Positions 8,434 to 16,861 of a stretch of 64,000 nt of DNA are shown piece after piece. A program made the translations under genes and the position numbers. The notes beneath the pieces are model-generated. The model saw only the letters and a program-made list of their open reading frames with translations, had not been told where the DNA came from and ran no database searches. This DNA comes from Cognataquiflexum gelatinilyticum. GTDB taxonomy: Bacteria > Bacteroidota > Bacteroidia > Cytophagales > Cyclobacteriaceae. The stretch is taken from NCBI RefSeq assembly GCF_024813435.1, contig NZ_JANAEZ010000013.1, positions 1 through 64,000 of the forward strand. The letters run 5' to 3'. Each line of letters opens with the position of its first letter. The stretch's first letter is position 1.

Positions 8434-9147
8434 GTGAAAAAATTCAGCCCTTTTCAGTACGTCCTTGCATGGTCTGTACATGCCTTTACAGCATCGGGAA
8501 TGGTTTTTGGGTTTTTGGCAATTTTGGCGATCCAAAGTCAAGATTTTGCTCAGGTATTCGTCTGGCTTACGGTCGCTTTTTTGGTAGATGCCATTGATGG
8601 TACGCTAGCCCGTGCTGCAAAAGTTTCCGAGGTATTGCCCAATTTCAAAGGCGACTCTATTGACCATGTCATTGATTTTGCAAACTATGCCATCATTCCG
8701 GCATATTTTATTCATGAGGCAGGTTTATTACCTGAAGAATTCAAACTGCTGGGAGTATCTGCGATCCTGCTGGTATCGTGTTTTTATTATGGAAAAACCA
8801 CCTATGTTACCGAAGATCTTTATTTTGAAGGATTTCCTATTTTGTGGAATTTTGTAGGGTTTTACCTCTATTTTGTGTTTGACTTTGCGCCAATGGCAAA
8901 CTTGGCTCTGCTTTTAATTCTTTGTGTCCTCCCCATTTTGCCATGGAAATATCCCTACCCAAGCCAAACCAAGGAATATAGACCACTGACATTTACTGCA
9001 CTCTTTTTCATTGCAATAGGAATCATTGGGACGGTAGTTATTTTTCCCGAAAAAAACTATTGGATCCAACTGTGCTCCTATATCGGCATACTCTATATTT
9101 TTGGAATGGCAATTTTTAAAACATTCTTTTCCAAAATGAATAGCTGA
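8434..9147 (+). CDS. pcs: phosphatidylcholine synthase-like CDP-alcohol phosphatidyltransferase
   Basis: A 237-residue membrane enzyme with about 8 hydrophobic segments. The CDP-alcohol phosphatidyltransferase motif is present in the exact spacing of bacterial phosphatidylcholine synthases, DGx2ARx12Gx3Dx3D (Asp55, Gly56, Ala59, Arg60, Gly73, Asp77, Asp81). VHAFTASG near the N-terminus, VLPNFKGDSIDHVIDF and YAIIPAYFIHEAGLLP also match the Pcs family. The reaction would be CDP-diacylglycerol plus choline to phosphatidylcholine plus CMP. A divergent choline-transporter-like gene supports this. The start is uncertain: no ATG exists in frame after the stop at 8395; TTG 8398 and GTG 8434 are the candidates, and GTG gives the usual family length. 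Confidence 0.85.
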   Translation: MKKFSPFQYVLAWSVHAFTASGMVFGFLAILAIQSQDFAQVFVWLTVAFLVDAIDGTLARAAKVSEVLPNFKGDSIDHVIDFANYAIIPAYFIHEAGLLPEEFKLLGVSAILLVSCFYYGKTTYVTEDLYFEGFPILWNFVGFYLYFVFDFAPMANLALLLILCVLPILPWKYPYPSQTKEYRPLTFTALFFIAIGIIGTVVIFPEKNYWIQLCSYIGILYIFGMAIFKTFFSKMNS

Positions 9148-9274
9148 ATTACTGTGAAAAGGAAAGAATTTTACAGTTCATAAGACACATAGGTAGAAAA
9201 AGGAAAAACAGCTTGACTCCTTCAGAGAAATAAAATATTTGCACTACAAAATTCATTTCCTGACCGGCTGTAGT

Positions 9275-11494
9275 TCAATCAAACCTTGTCACTTTAAGGA
9301 TTCCTTCGACTTTAGATAAGTTGGACATGAGTTTTTCGAGGTGTTGTGTGCTATGGACATAAAGCTTGATCGATCCTTCAAAAATCCCACTGTCAGAATC
9401 TACTGTGATGGAACGCATGTTTACTTTCAATTCATTGGAGATAACCCTTGTGACATCATTGATCAGCCCTACCCTATCGGTTCCGACGATCTTTAGTCCC
9501 GCCAAAAATGCGATCTGCTGTTGGCTGGTCCAACGGGCTTTGATCACCCGGTTGCCGTGATTGGAGAGCAGTTCCAAGGCATTAGGGCAGGAGGTCCTGT
9601 GGATTTTGATTCCTTCATTGATGGTCACAAAACCAAAAACATCATCTCCTGGGATGGGATTACAGCATTTAGCAAGGATATAATCTACCAAATCCATGTC
9701 TTCCCCGATCAATAGTTGGTCATGATCAGGTCCTTTGAGATTTTTGATCTCTTTGGTGAAAGTGGATTCGTCTTTTACTTTTTCAAATGAAGCTTTGCCT
9801 TTTTGTTTTTTCTGTTCTTTAAATTCCTTAAAGCTTTTGATTGAAGTGGCATCAATGATGCCCTTACCTACTTTGTAATAAAATTCATTTGGGGTTTTAG
9901 TCTCAAAATAAGCCCTCAGCTGCTCTACCACTTCCGAATTGAAATCCATTTTCATCTGGCGCAATTTCCTTTGGACGATTTCTTTCCCATCCATGATGGT
10001 GGATTTTTTTTCTTCACGGAGAGCATCTTTGATTTTGGCTTTGGCCCGTGATGTTACTACCGAGTTGAGCCAATCTTCGGTAGGTTTCTGTTTGTTTGAA
10101 GTGAGGATTTCTACCTGATCACCGTTTTTGAGCTTGTGGTTGATGGAAACCAATTTTTGATTGACTTTGGCTCCTATACATTTTGCCCCGACTTCAGAGT
10201 GAATCTCAAAAGCAAAATCCAAGGCTGTTGCGCCGTTGGGAAGTACTTTCAATTCCCCTTTAGGAGTAAATACAAAAACCTCATCATGGAAAAGGTTGCC
10301 ACGAAAATCATCCATAAACTCTATTGCCGAACCGTCATTTGATTCCAACAAAGTCCTGACTTGGGTAATCCACTCGTCCAATCCTGTACCTTTATTTTGG
10401 GAAGTATCCTTCTCTTTATATTTCCAATGGGCGGCATATCCCCTTTCGGCGATGTCATCCATTCTTACCGTTCTGATCTGAACTTCCACCCATTGGCCGG
10501 TCTGACTCATGACCGTGGTATGTAGCGACTCATAACCGTTGGCCCTCGGGGTGCTGATCCAGTCTCTTAGCCTGTCGGGATTAGGTCTGTAAAAATCTGT
10601 CACCACGGAATACACCTGCCAACAGTCTGCTTTTTCATTTTCAAGCTCGCTATCAATGATGATCCTGACAGCAAAAAGGTCATATACCTCTTCAAAAGGT
10701 ATATTCTGTGATTTCATTTTGTTATAAATCGAAAAAACAGACTTAGGCCTTCCCTTAATGGTAAAATTGAAGCTTTGCGAAAGCAACTCTTCTTCTATCG
10801 GTCCGATAAAATTCTTGATGAATTTGTTTCTAGAGAGTCTTGTTTCATTGATCTTGTTGACAATGAATAAATAAGTTTCCGAATCTGTAAACTTCAGGTA
10901 AAGGTCTTCCAATTCTGATTTGATCGCGTACAAACCCAATCTATGGGCTAGCGGCGCATACAAGTACATGGTTTCGGAGGCAATTTTCAGCTGCTTGTGT
11001 CTTGGCATGCTGTCAAGAGTCCGCATGTTGTTGAGCCTGTCAGCCAATTTGATCAGAATCACCCGCACATCGTCGGAAAGGGTAAGCAGCATTTTCCTAA
11101 AATTCTCCGCTTGTTGGGAAGAACCGTATTCGAATACACCGGATATTTTGGTCAATCCATCAATTATCTGGGCAACTTTGGCACCAAATTCCCTTTCGAT
11201 GTCTTCCAATTCCCAATCGGTATCCTCGACGACATCATGCAACAGGGCCGCGACTATACTCGTGGTTCCCAACCCGATTTCTTCCACACATATCAGCGCA
11301 ACTTCCAAAGGATGGTAGATATAGGGCTCTCCGGATTTGCGGCGCATTTCCTTATGGGCATCATTAGAGACGTTAAAAGCTTTTTTGATGATCTTGGCAT
11401 CACCGGTTTTCAACACCGGTTTGGCCATTTTCAAAAGCTTTTTATATCTTTTTAGGATCTCCTTTCTTTCCTCTGCCAGGTCTATTTCTATCAT
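9275..11494 (-). CDS. bifunctional (p)ppGpp synthetase/hydrolase (Rel/SpoT)
   Basis: A 739-residue stringent-response enzyme that makes and degrades (p)ppGpp. Domains in order: HD hydrolase (His61, His86-Asp87 in LLHDVVEDTDW), synthetase (GRPKSVFSIYNKM, then RANGYESLHTTV), TGS (VFVFTPKGELKVLPNGATALDFAF), a conserved cysteine-containing linker (KCCNPIPGDDVFGFVT) and a C-terminal ACT domain. Both catalytic halves look intact, so this is a Rel/SpoT-type bifunctional protein. Length is normal. It converges with pcs and is divergent from tRNA-Leu; no obvious own promoter was found in the 130 nt upstream. Confidence 0.95.
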   Translation of the reverse strand: MIEIDLAEERKEILKRYKKLLKMAKPVLKTGDAKIIKKAFNVSNDAHKEMRRKSGEPYIYHPLEVALICVEEIGLGTTSIVAALLHDVVEDTDWELEDIEREFGAKVAQIIDGLTKISGVFEYGSSQQAENFRKMLLTLSDDVRVILIKLADRLNNMRTLDSMPRHKQLKIASETMYLYAPLAHRLGLYAIKSELEDLYLKFTDSETYLFIVNKINETRLSRNKFIKNFIGPIEEELLSQSFNFTIKGRPKSVFSIYNKMKSQNIPFEEVYDLFAVRIIIDSELENEKADCWQVYSVVTDFYRPNPDRLRDWISTPRANGYESLHTTVMSQTGQWVEVQIRTVRMDDIAERGYAAHWKYKEKDTSQNKGTGLDEWITQVRTLLESNDGSAIEFMDDFRGNLFHDEVFVFTPKGELKVLPNGATALDFAFEIHSEVGAKCIGAKVNQKLVSINHKLKNGDQVEILTSNKQKPTEDWLNSVVTSRAKAKIKDALREEKKSTIMDGKEIVQRKLRQMKMDFNSEVVEQLRAYFETKTPNEFYYKVGKGIIDATSIKSFKEFKEQKKQKGKASFEKVKDESTFTKEIKNLKGPDHDQLLIGEDMDLVDYILAKCCNPIPGDDVFGFVTINEGIKIHRTSCPNALELLSNHGNRVIKARWTSQQQIAFLAGLKIVGTDRVGLINDVTRVISNELKVNMRSITVDSDSGIFEGSIKLYVHSTQHLEKLMSNLSKVEGILKVTRFD

Positions 11495-11580
11495 ATTATC
11501 GAAGCTAAAGCAATTCTTTTATCAAAACAACCCGTTTTGCAGGGTATTTAACAAATTTTGAAATGAATTTTATTCCAATT

Positions 11581-11611
11581 TTTGCAAGTTTAATTTTACT
11601 TATTACCTTTG
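11581..11611 (+). promoter_or_regulatory. promoter of tRNA-Leu(UAG)
   Basis: TTTG at 11581-11584, exactly 19 nt, then TACCTTTG at 11604-11611: a perfect Bacteroidota sigma-A promoter. The predicted start near 11618 is a few bases before the tRNA 5' end. Confidence 0.85.
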
Positions 11612-11623
11612 CAACCACAAATC

Positions 11624-11705
11624 GCGGATGTGGCGAAATTGGTAGACGCACTAGACTTAGGATCTAGCGCCGCGAGGCATGGGGGTTCGAGTCCCTCTAT
11701 CCGCA
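11624..11705 (+). tRNA. tRNA-Leu, anticodon UAG
   Basis: An 82-nt class II tRNA. The acceptor stem pairs GCGGATG with TATCCGC, the anticodon stem pairs CTAGA with TCTAG around the loop CTTAGGA (anticodon TAG), followed by a variable arm and the T arm GGGGGTTCGAGTCCCTC. The CCA end is not encoded. No terminator hairpin separates it from tig 110 nt downstream. Confidence 0.95.
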
Positions 11706-11814
11706 CGCTTCTTAACCCTCAATCAACTTTCCGGCTTCGAGCCTAATACAGGCCTTCGAAATAAGAAATGGGATTGGGGGTTTTTAAATTCAAATCACAC
11801 CAAAATACAGCAAA

Positions 11815-13140
11815 TTGGAAATCTCATTAGACAAGCACGCAGCAAATCAGGCTTCAGTTAAAATTAAACTAAATGAAGCAGATTATCAACCAAAGGTGGA
11901 TGCGAAAATCAAGGATTATGCTAAAAAAGCCACAATGAAAGGCTTTAGACCTGGCAAAGCACCTATCACCATGGTAAAAAAGATGTATGGAACTTCGGTT
12001 CTTGTGGATGAAATCAATTCAATCCTCACATCTTCCCTTAATGAATACCTGAAAGCACAGACTTTTAAGATTTTGGGAGATCCACTTCCGGTGATTGAAG
12101 AAGCGGCGAATATTGATTGGGATTCCCAAAAAGAATTTGAGTTTAAGTATCGGATAGGTTTTGTAGAAGATATTGCTGTGGACATTGAAGGTGTCGACGC
12201 GGTGTCCTACAAAATGGATATGGATAACAAAGAAGTAGAAGATGCAATCCAAAATCTTCGCAGCCAATACGGAAAGATGACCAATCCAGAGATCAGCCAG
12301 GAAAATGATTTCCTTTACGGTGACTTGAAATCTGAAAATGGATCTTTTGAGAAAACCTTTTCAATGCCGCTTTCTGCAGTTGATGCCGGTTCATTGAAGC
12401 AATTTTTAGGCTTGAAAAAGGGAGACGTGGTAACATTTGATTTGGCCAAAACCATCAAAGAAAACCTAGCAGCCACGATTGGTATCACTGAGGAAGAAGC
12501 TGCTGACCTCAAAGGAAATTTTTCTTTTACTGTTCAGAACATCAACAGGACTGAACCTGCGGACCTCAACCAGGAGTTTTTCGATAAGCTTTTTGGCGAA
12601 GGTCAGGTGGATTCGGAGGAAGCGATGAGAAATAAAGTGAAAGAAATCCTTTCAGAAAATTACAACAAAGAACTACGTGTTTTTGGAGAAGAAAAAATCA
12701 AAGATAAAATTGTAGCCAAAGCCAATATCGATTTGCCAGAAGATTTCTTGAAAGAGTGGTTGTTCAGAGCAAATGAAGGTAAAGTGACCACCGAGCAAGT
12801 AGAGAAAGAATATCCTATTTATGCCAAGCAACTGACTTGGACTTTGATCTCTAACAAAATTGCGAAAGACAATAACATACAGGCAGAACATGCAGATGTT
12901 ATCGAAAAAACCAAAGAAATGATCCGTGAGCAATTTGCTTCTTCAGGACTCGGCTCGCAGATGGAAGCAAGCATGGATATGTTTGTAGATAATTACCTTA
13001 AAGGCAATGAAGGACAAAATTATATGCAGATGTTGACTTCAGTACAGAATGAGAAAGTTCTTGATTTTGTAAGAGAAAAAGGAAATCTGAAAGAAGAAAC
13101 CATCAAAATAGATAAATACAAAGAGCTGTTGGAAAACTAA
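11815..13140 (+). CDS. tig: trigger factor (ribosome-associated chaperone)
   Basis: A 441-residue chaperone that binds nascent chains at the ribosome exit tunnel. The N-terminal ribosome-binding signature is clear (MKGFRPGKAPITMVKKMYG, about residues 41-59). The centre, where proteobacterial trigger factors have an FKBP-type PPIase domain, is divergent (about 150-245), and the helical C-terminal domain follows. The start is TTG at 11815: an in-frame stop lies at 11785 and there is no ATG between. It sits upstream of clpP-clpX, a widely conserved order, and ends in its own terminator. With no recognisable promoter between tRNA-Leu and tig, readthrough from the tRNA promoter is possible. Confidence 0.95.
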   Translation: MEISLDKHAANQASVKIKLNEADYQPKVDAKIKDYAKKATMKGFRPGKAPITMVKKMYGTSVLVDEINSILTSSLNEYLKAQTFKILGDPLPVIEEAANIDWDSQKEFEFKYRIGFVEDIAVDIEGVDAVSYKMDMDNKEVEDAIQNLRSQYGKMTNPEISQENDFLYGDLKSENGSFEKTFSMPLSAVDAGSLKQFLGLKKGDVVTFDLAKTIKENLAATIGITEEEAADLKGNFSFTVQNINRTEPADLNQEFFDKLFGEGQVDSEEAMRNKVKEILSENYNKELRVFGEEKIKDKIVAKANIDLPEDFLKEWLFRANEGKVTTEQVEKEYPIYAKQLTWTLISNKIAKDNNIQAEHADVIEKTKEMIREQFASSGLGSQMEASMDMFVDNYLKGNEGQNYMQMLTSVQNEKVLDFVREKGNLKEETIKIDKYKELLEN

Positions 13141-13162
13141 TTTTTGGATAAAATCGTTATCA

Positions 13163-13195
13163 AAAAGTCCTTCTTTAAGGGCTTTTTTTATTTTT
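13163..13195 (+). terminator. rho-independent terminator of tig
   Basis: AAGTCCTT (13165-13172) pairs with AAGGGCTT (13177-13184, one G-U pair) around CTTT, followed by a run of seven T. A -7-like TATTTTTG at 13189-13196 overlaps the T run and could serve clpP. Confidence 0.85.
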
Positions 13196-13217
13196 GTACA
13201 AGACTAAAACAGAAATT

Positions 13218-13892
13218 ATGATCAACAGAGACGAATTCAGAAAATACGCTGTTCACAGCAGGGGCATCAGCGGTAACGCTTTTGACCAATACAACACTTT
13301 TGTAGAAAACATGACCAGGTCAGTAATCGAAGAAAGACCTACCAATTTCCGGGAAATTGATGTGTTTTCAAGATTGATCATGGACAGAATCATCTTTTTG
13401 GGTACCCAGGTGGATGATTTTATTGCCAATATCATCACCGCACAGTTGTTGTTTTTGGAATCAACCGATCCCAAAAAAGACGTGTTGCTTTATGTAAACA
13501 GCCCCGGAGGATCCGTAACTGCCGGACTTGGAATCTATGATACCATGCAGTACATCAATCCTGATGTGGCCACTATTTGTACAGGTATTGCAGCATCTAT
13601 GGGGGCAGTATTGCTCGCCGGTGGTGCCAAAGACAAAAGGTCTGCCTTGCAACATTCTAGGGTAATGATTCATCAGCCTTCAGGAGGGATGCAGGGCCAA
13701 TCTAAGGACATGGAAATTTCATTGAAGTTGATTTTATCTATGAAGCAAGAACTGTATCAGATTCTTGCGGACCATTCAGGTAAGACTTTTGAAGAAATCG
13801 AAAGAGATTCTGATAGAGATTATTGGATGAAAGCACCGGAAGCCAAAGAATATGGCTTAATTGACGAAGTATTGATCAAAAAAACTAAATAA
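13218..13892 (+). CDS. clpP: ATP-dependent Clp protease proteolytic subunit
   Basis: A 224-residue serine peptidase forming the tetradecameric barrel used by ClpX. The catalytic triad is Ser127 (GIAASMG), His152 (MIHQPSGG) and Asp201, with the same 25- and 49-residue spacings as the E. coli enzyme. NSPGGSVTAGLGIYDTM is the conserved substrate-groove segment. I take ATG 13218 rather than an in-frame TTG 24 bases earlier, since MINRDEFRKYAVHSRG is a normal N-terminus. The stop overlaps the clpX start by one base (TAATG), so the two are coupled. Confidence 0.96.
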   Translation: MINRDEFRKYAVHSRGISGNAFDQYNTFVENMTRSVIEERPTNFREIDVFSRLIMDRIIFLGTQVDDFIANIITAQLLFLESTDPKKDVLLYVNSPGGSVTAGLGIYDTMQYINPDVATICTGIAASMGAVLLAGGAKDKRSALQHSRVMIHQPSGGMQGQSKDMEISLKLILSMKQELYQILADHSGKTFEEIERDSDRDYWMKAPEAKEYGLIDEVLIKKTK

Positions 13893-15118
13893 TGGCACAA
13901 ATTACCTGTTCATTTTGCGGAAGAAACAAGAAAGACGTGGACTTGATGGTCTCCGGGATTTCGGCACATATCTGCAATTTCTGTATTGACCAGGCTTACC
14001 AGATTCTTGGCGAGGAAGATAAAAACAAAAAACCCGGCAAGACTCCCAAGGTTAAGCTGAAGAAGCCAAAGGAGTTAACTGATTTTCTGAACCAATATGT
14101 GATCGGTCAATATGAAGCTAAAAAAGTACTGACCGTAGCAGTGTACAACCACTTCAAAAGGTTGCTTCAAAAAGGGGAAGAAAATGATGATATCAGGATC
14201 GAAAAATCCAACATCATCATGGTCGGCGATACAGGAACAGGTAAAACCTATCTTGCCAAAACATTAGCCAAAGTCTTGGAAGTGCCCTTCTGTATAGCAG
14301 ATGCCACTGTACTTACCGAAGCAGGCTATGTGGGTGAGGATGTGGAAAGTATCCTTACAAGGTTGCTCCAAGCCGCTGATTACAATGTAGAAGCGGCGGA
14401 AAAAGGCATCGTTTACATTGATGAAATCGATAAAATAGCAAGGAAATCTGACAATCCATCCATCACCCGTGATGTAAGTGGCGAAGGGGTGCAGCAGGCT
14501 TTGTTGAAGTTGTTGGAAGGAACGGTGGTTAATGTGCCGCCACAAGGTGGCAGAAAGCATCCTGACCAGAAAATGATTGCCGTCAATACGGAGAACATCC
14601 TATTTATCTGCGGTGGGGCATTTGACGGTATCGGAAGACACATTGCAAAGAGGCTGAACACACAACCCATGGGATTCAATAAATATGTCGAAGGCAGACA
14701 GGTGGACAGGGCCAACCTCCTTCAATATGTCACCGCACAGGATTTGAAATCTTTTGGTCTGATACCTGAACTGATCGGAAGGCTTCCTGTGGTAACCCAC
14801 TTGGATCCTTTGGATAGAGACACGCTGAAGAGCATCCTGACCGAACCAAAAAACGCCTTGACCAAGCAGTATAAAAAACTGATAGAAATGGAAGGTGTCA
14901 AACTGGTTTTTGAGGAAAGCGGGATTGATTATATTGTAGAGAAAGCTGTGGAATACAACCTTGGTGCAAGGGGCTTAAGGTCTATCTGCGAGGCTATCAT
15001 CACCGATGCCATGTATGAATTGCCTTCGGATGACTCGATTAAGGAATTGGTCATTGATGCCAAGTACGCACAGGAGCAGTTTGACAAGTCTAAGTTTAAG
15101 AAACTACAGGTTGCTTGA
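13892..15118 (+). CDS. clpX: ATP-dependent Clp protease ATP-binding subunit ClpX
   Basis: A 408-residue AAA+ unfoldase. The N-terminal zinc-binding domain has four cysteines (Cys6, Cys9, Cys28, Cys31). Walker A is GDTGTGKT (112-119), the pore loop GYVG is at 145-148, Walker B is IVYIDEID (Asp177, Glu178) and the sensor-2 region reads GARGLRSI. It feeds unfolded proteins to ClpP, encoded immediately upstream with a one-base overlap. A strong terminator follows. Confidence 0.97.
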   Translation: MAQITCSFCGRNKKDVDLMVSGISAHICNFCIDQAYQILGEEDKNKKPGKTPKVKLKKPKELTDFLNQYVIGQYEAKKVLTVAVYNHFKRLLQKGEENDDIRIEKSNIIMVGDTGTGKTYLAKTLAKVLEVPFCIADATVLTEAGYVGEDVESILTRLLQAADYNVEAAEKGIVYIDEIDKIARKSDNPSITRDVSGEGVQQALLKLLEGTVVNVPPQGGRKHPDQKMIAVNTENILFICGGAFDGIGRHIAKRLNTQPMGFNKYVEGRQVDRANLLQYVTAQDLKSFGLIPELIGRLPVVTHLDPLDRDTLKSILTEPKNALTKQYKKLIEMEGVKLVFEESGIDYIVEKAVEYNLGARGLRSICEAIITDAMYELPSDDSIKELVIDAKYAQEQFDKSKFKKLQVA

Positions 15119-15149
15119 TGGATTGACCAGTTTTCAGTGATCAGTTACA

Positions 15150-15191
15150 TAAAACCGCAGAAAGTGAAAAAAGACTTCTGCGGTTTTTTTA
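15150..15191 (+). terminator. terminator of clpPX, possibly also of lpxB
   Basis: An 11-bp perfect stem (AAACCGCAGAA at 15152-15162 with TTCTGCGGTTT at 15176-15186) followed by T residues. It lies between convergent clpX and lpxB; on the minus strand it is followed by only four T, so it is stronger in the forward direction. Confidence 0.85.
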
Positions 15192-15239
15192 TGTAAGTAT
15201 AGCATAACTCTCTTTTCAATATAAACTTAGCTTAAGGAA

Positions 15240-16346
15240 TTAAATTTCTAAATTACTACAAATCATTCTTGCCGTTGTCTCTGAAGCTGAATTGGTCCCC
15301 AACTTTTCTTTGATTTCGGTATAGCCATCCAAAATTTCGGCTTTGTGTAAAATATTGGAAAGGATCAGGTTCAGTTCCTGACTTAGGTTTTCAACGCTGT
15401 AATCATTTTGGATCAGTTCTGCCACCACCTTTCGGTCGGCGATCAAGTTGACCAATGAAATAAAAGGCACCCGAATCAATCTTTTGGCAATGGCGTAGCT
15501 TATACCTGAGGTTTTGTAAACGACCACTTGGGGAACGCGGAAAAGAGCTGTTTCCAAAGTGGCTGTACCCGAGGTGACAATGGCTGCATTGGCATGGTGC
15601 AGCAGGTCGTAGGTCTGATTGTAGATGACTTTGATACCGGCTTTGATGGCAGGTTCATATAAGGTTGCGCCAAGGTTGTCTACTCCTGCAATCACAAACT
15701 GTGCATTAGGAAACTTTTTGACTACCTGAAGCATGACATGCATCATGTTGGCGAGTTCCTGTTTTCTGCTTCCAGGCAACAATGCAATGACGGGACTGTA
15801 ACTCAAACTGTTCTTTTGATGAAAAAAAGGATGGGGTTCAAATTTGGAAATTTCGTCCAATAATGGATTACCAACGTAATGAGCATTTATCTCAAATTTC
15901 TTAAAAAATGGAGGTTCAAATGGAAGGATTGAATACACCTGATCGGTAAACTCTTTTATTTTAAAAGCTCTTTTCTGGTTCCAAGCCCAGACTTTCGGCG
16001 GGATATAATAATGGACAGGTATTTTGTTTTCCTTTCCAAAAGCCGCCATTTTCATATTGAAACCCCCATAATCCACCAATACCAACACATCAGGCTTGAA
16101 TTTGAGAATGTCTTTTTTGATCAAAGAAAGATATTTCAGTACTTTCCTGAAACCCAATAGCACTTCAACAAAACCCATCACAGCCACTTCATCAAAATGT
16201 GCGGCAAGTGAAAGCCCTTCATTTCTGGAGTAATCCCCTCCCATACCACGGAAATTAGCATTAGGATCCAAGGATTTGATCGCAGAGATCAGGTTGGAGG
16301 CATGGAGGTCTCCAGATCTTTCACCGGATATGATGTAGTATTTCAT
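15240..16346 (-). CDS. lpxB: lipid-A-disaccharide synthase
   Basis: A 368-residue GT19 glycosyltransferase that joins UDP-2,3-diacylglucosamine and lipid X to make the lipid A disaccharide at the inner membrane face. Signatures: ISGERSGDLHASNL at the N-terminus, GMGG, DYGGFNMKMA, VHYYIPPKVWAW, the LLPGSRKQEL loop and TSGTATLETALF in the nucleotide-binding half. Length is normal. Its usual neighbour surE is not here; instead a GxxExxY cassette lies directly upstream, where the gene's own promoter would be expected. Confidence 0.95.
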   Translation of the reverse strand: MKYYIISGERSGDLHASNLISAIKSLDPNANFRGMGGDYSRNEGLSLAAHFDEVAVMGFVEVLLGFRKVLKYLSLIKKDILKFKPDVLVLVDYGGFNMKMAAFGKENKIPVHYYIPPKVWAWNQKRAFKIKEFTDQVYSILPFEPPFFKKFEINAHYVGNPLLDEISKFEPHPFFHQKNSLSYSPVIALLPGSRKQELANMMHVMLQVVKKFPNAQFVIAGVDNLGATLYEPAIKAGIKVIYNQTYDLLHHANAAIVTSGTATLETALFRVPQVVVYKTSGISYAIAKRLIRVPFISLVNLIADRKVVAELIQNDYSVENLSQELNLILSNILHKAEILDGYTEIKEKLGTNSASETTARMICSNLEI

Positions 16347-16354
16347 GGTTTTTT

Positions 16355-16385
16355 ACCACTGAGGGCACTGAGAACTCAGAGAAAA
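16355..16385 (+). repeat. left flanking repeat of GxxExxY cassette
   Basis: A motif of CACTGAG and CTCAGAG blocks. Its pattern recurs inverted at 16827-16858 on the other side of the GxxExxY gene, with about 20 of 26 aligned bases shared and a small indel. The two may mark the ends of an inserted cassette. Confidence 0.5.
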
Positions 16386-16417
16386 TGAGAAATAAAAAGA
16401 GAGTAATGAGTTAAAGA

Positions 16418-16789
16418 TCATAGAATAACCCTTTTTAATCCATTAACCAACCTTTTTTCATTGAAGTTAATTAGAAGACCCAGTGGATATTTTCCAAGTT
16501 TGAGGTATGTTAACATTTGAGCTAAATGTATCTCTTTCAATTTTTTGATGCTTTTAATTTCGATAACAACAGTCTTTTCGACGACTAGATCTAAACGATA
16601 ACCACAGTCTAAAAAAATTCCGTCAAAGTAAACAGGTAATGGTTTTTCTATTTCAATAGACAACCCAATTGAATTCAACCTATGAAAAAGGCATTTTTGA
16701 TACGCACTTTCCAATAATCCGGGGCCAAGTTCTTTATGGACATAAATAGATTCACCGATAATCTTTTGTGTAAGAGAATTTATCTCCAT
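16418..16789 (-). CDS. GxxExxY family protein (PD-(D/E)XK-like fold)
   Basis: A 123-residue protein with the family signature GLLESAY (Gly24, Glu27, Tyr30). It also has a nuclease-like core: Asp67 in YRLDLVV, Glu77 and Lys79 in VIEIKSI, and Gln91. GxxExxY proteins are widespread, patchily distributed, and of unknown function; the fold resembles Holliday-junction and PD-(D/E)XK nucleases. The gene lies between lpxB and a pterin synthase gene and is bracketed by related inverted repeats (16355-16385 and 16827-16858), as if inserted as a unit. There is no transposase. Family call firm; activity unknown. Confidence 0.9.
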   Translation of the reverse strand: MEINSLTQKIIGESIYVHKELGPGLLESAYQKCLFHRLNSIGLSIEIEKPLPVYFDGIFLDCGYRLDLVVEKTVVIEIKSIKKLKEIHLAQMLTYLKLGKYPLGLLINFNEKRLVNGLKRVIL

Positions 16790-16826
16790 TTATTCTTCCT
16801 TGAATATAAAACCTTAAATCTCTCGT

Positions 16827-16858
16827 AACTCTGAGCCCTCGGTGTCCTCTGAGGTGAA
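16827..16858 (-). repeat. right flanking repeat of GxxExxY cassette
   Basis: The reverse complement has CACCTCAGAGG, then ACACCGAGGG and CTCAGAG, matching the left flank in inverted orientation. A similar pattern without the gene occurs at 56241-56275. Confidence 0.5.
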
Positions 16859-16861
16859 TAA

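Noticed and set aside
9151..9177. Hairpin ACTGTGAAA / TTTTACAGT after pcs
   Set aside because: It lacks a following T run on either strand, so I do not call it a terminator.
10997..11455. A 152-codon plus-strand frame inside rsh
   Set aside because: It overlaps the HD domain of a strongly conserved enzyme on the other strand and is a codon-usage shadow.
11679..11861. A 60-codon frame beginning inside tRNA-Leu
   Set aside because: It starts in the tRNA T arm and runs into the tig N-terminus in another frame; no support as a gene.
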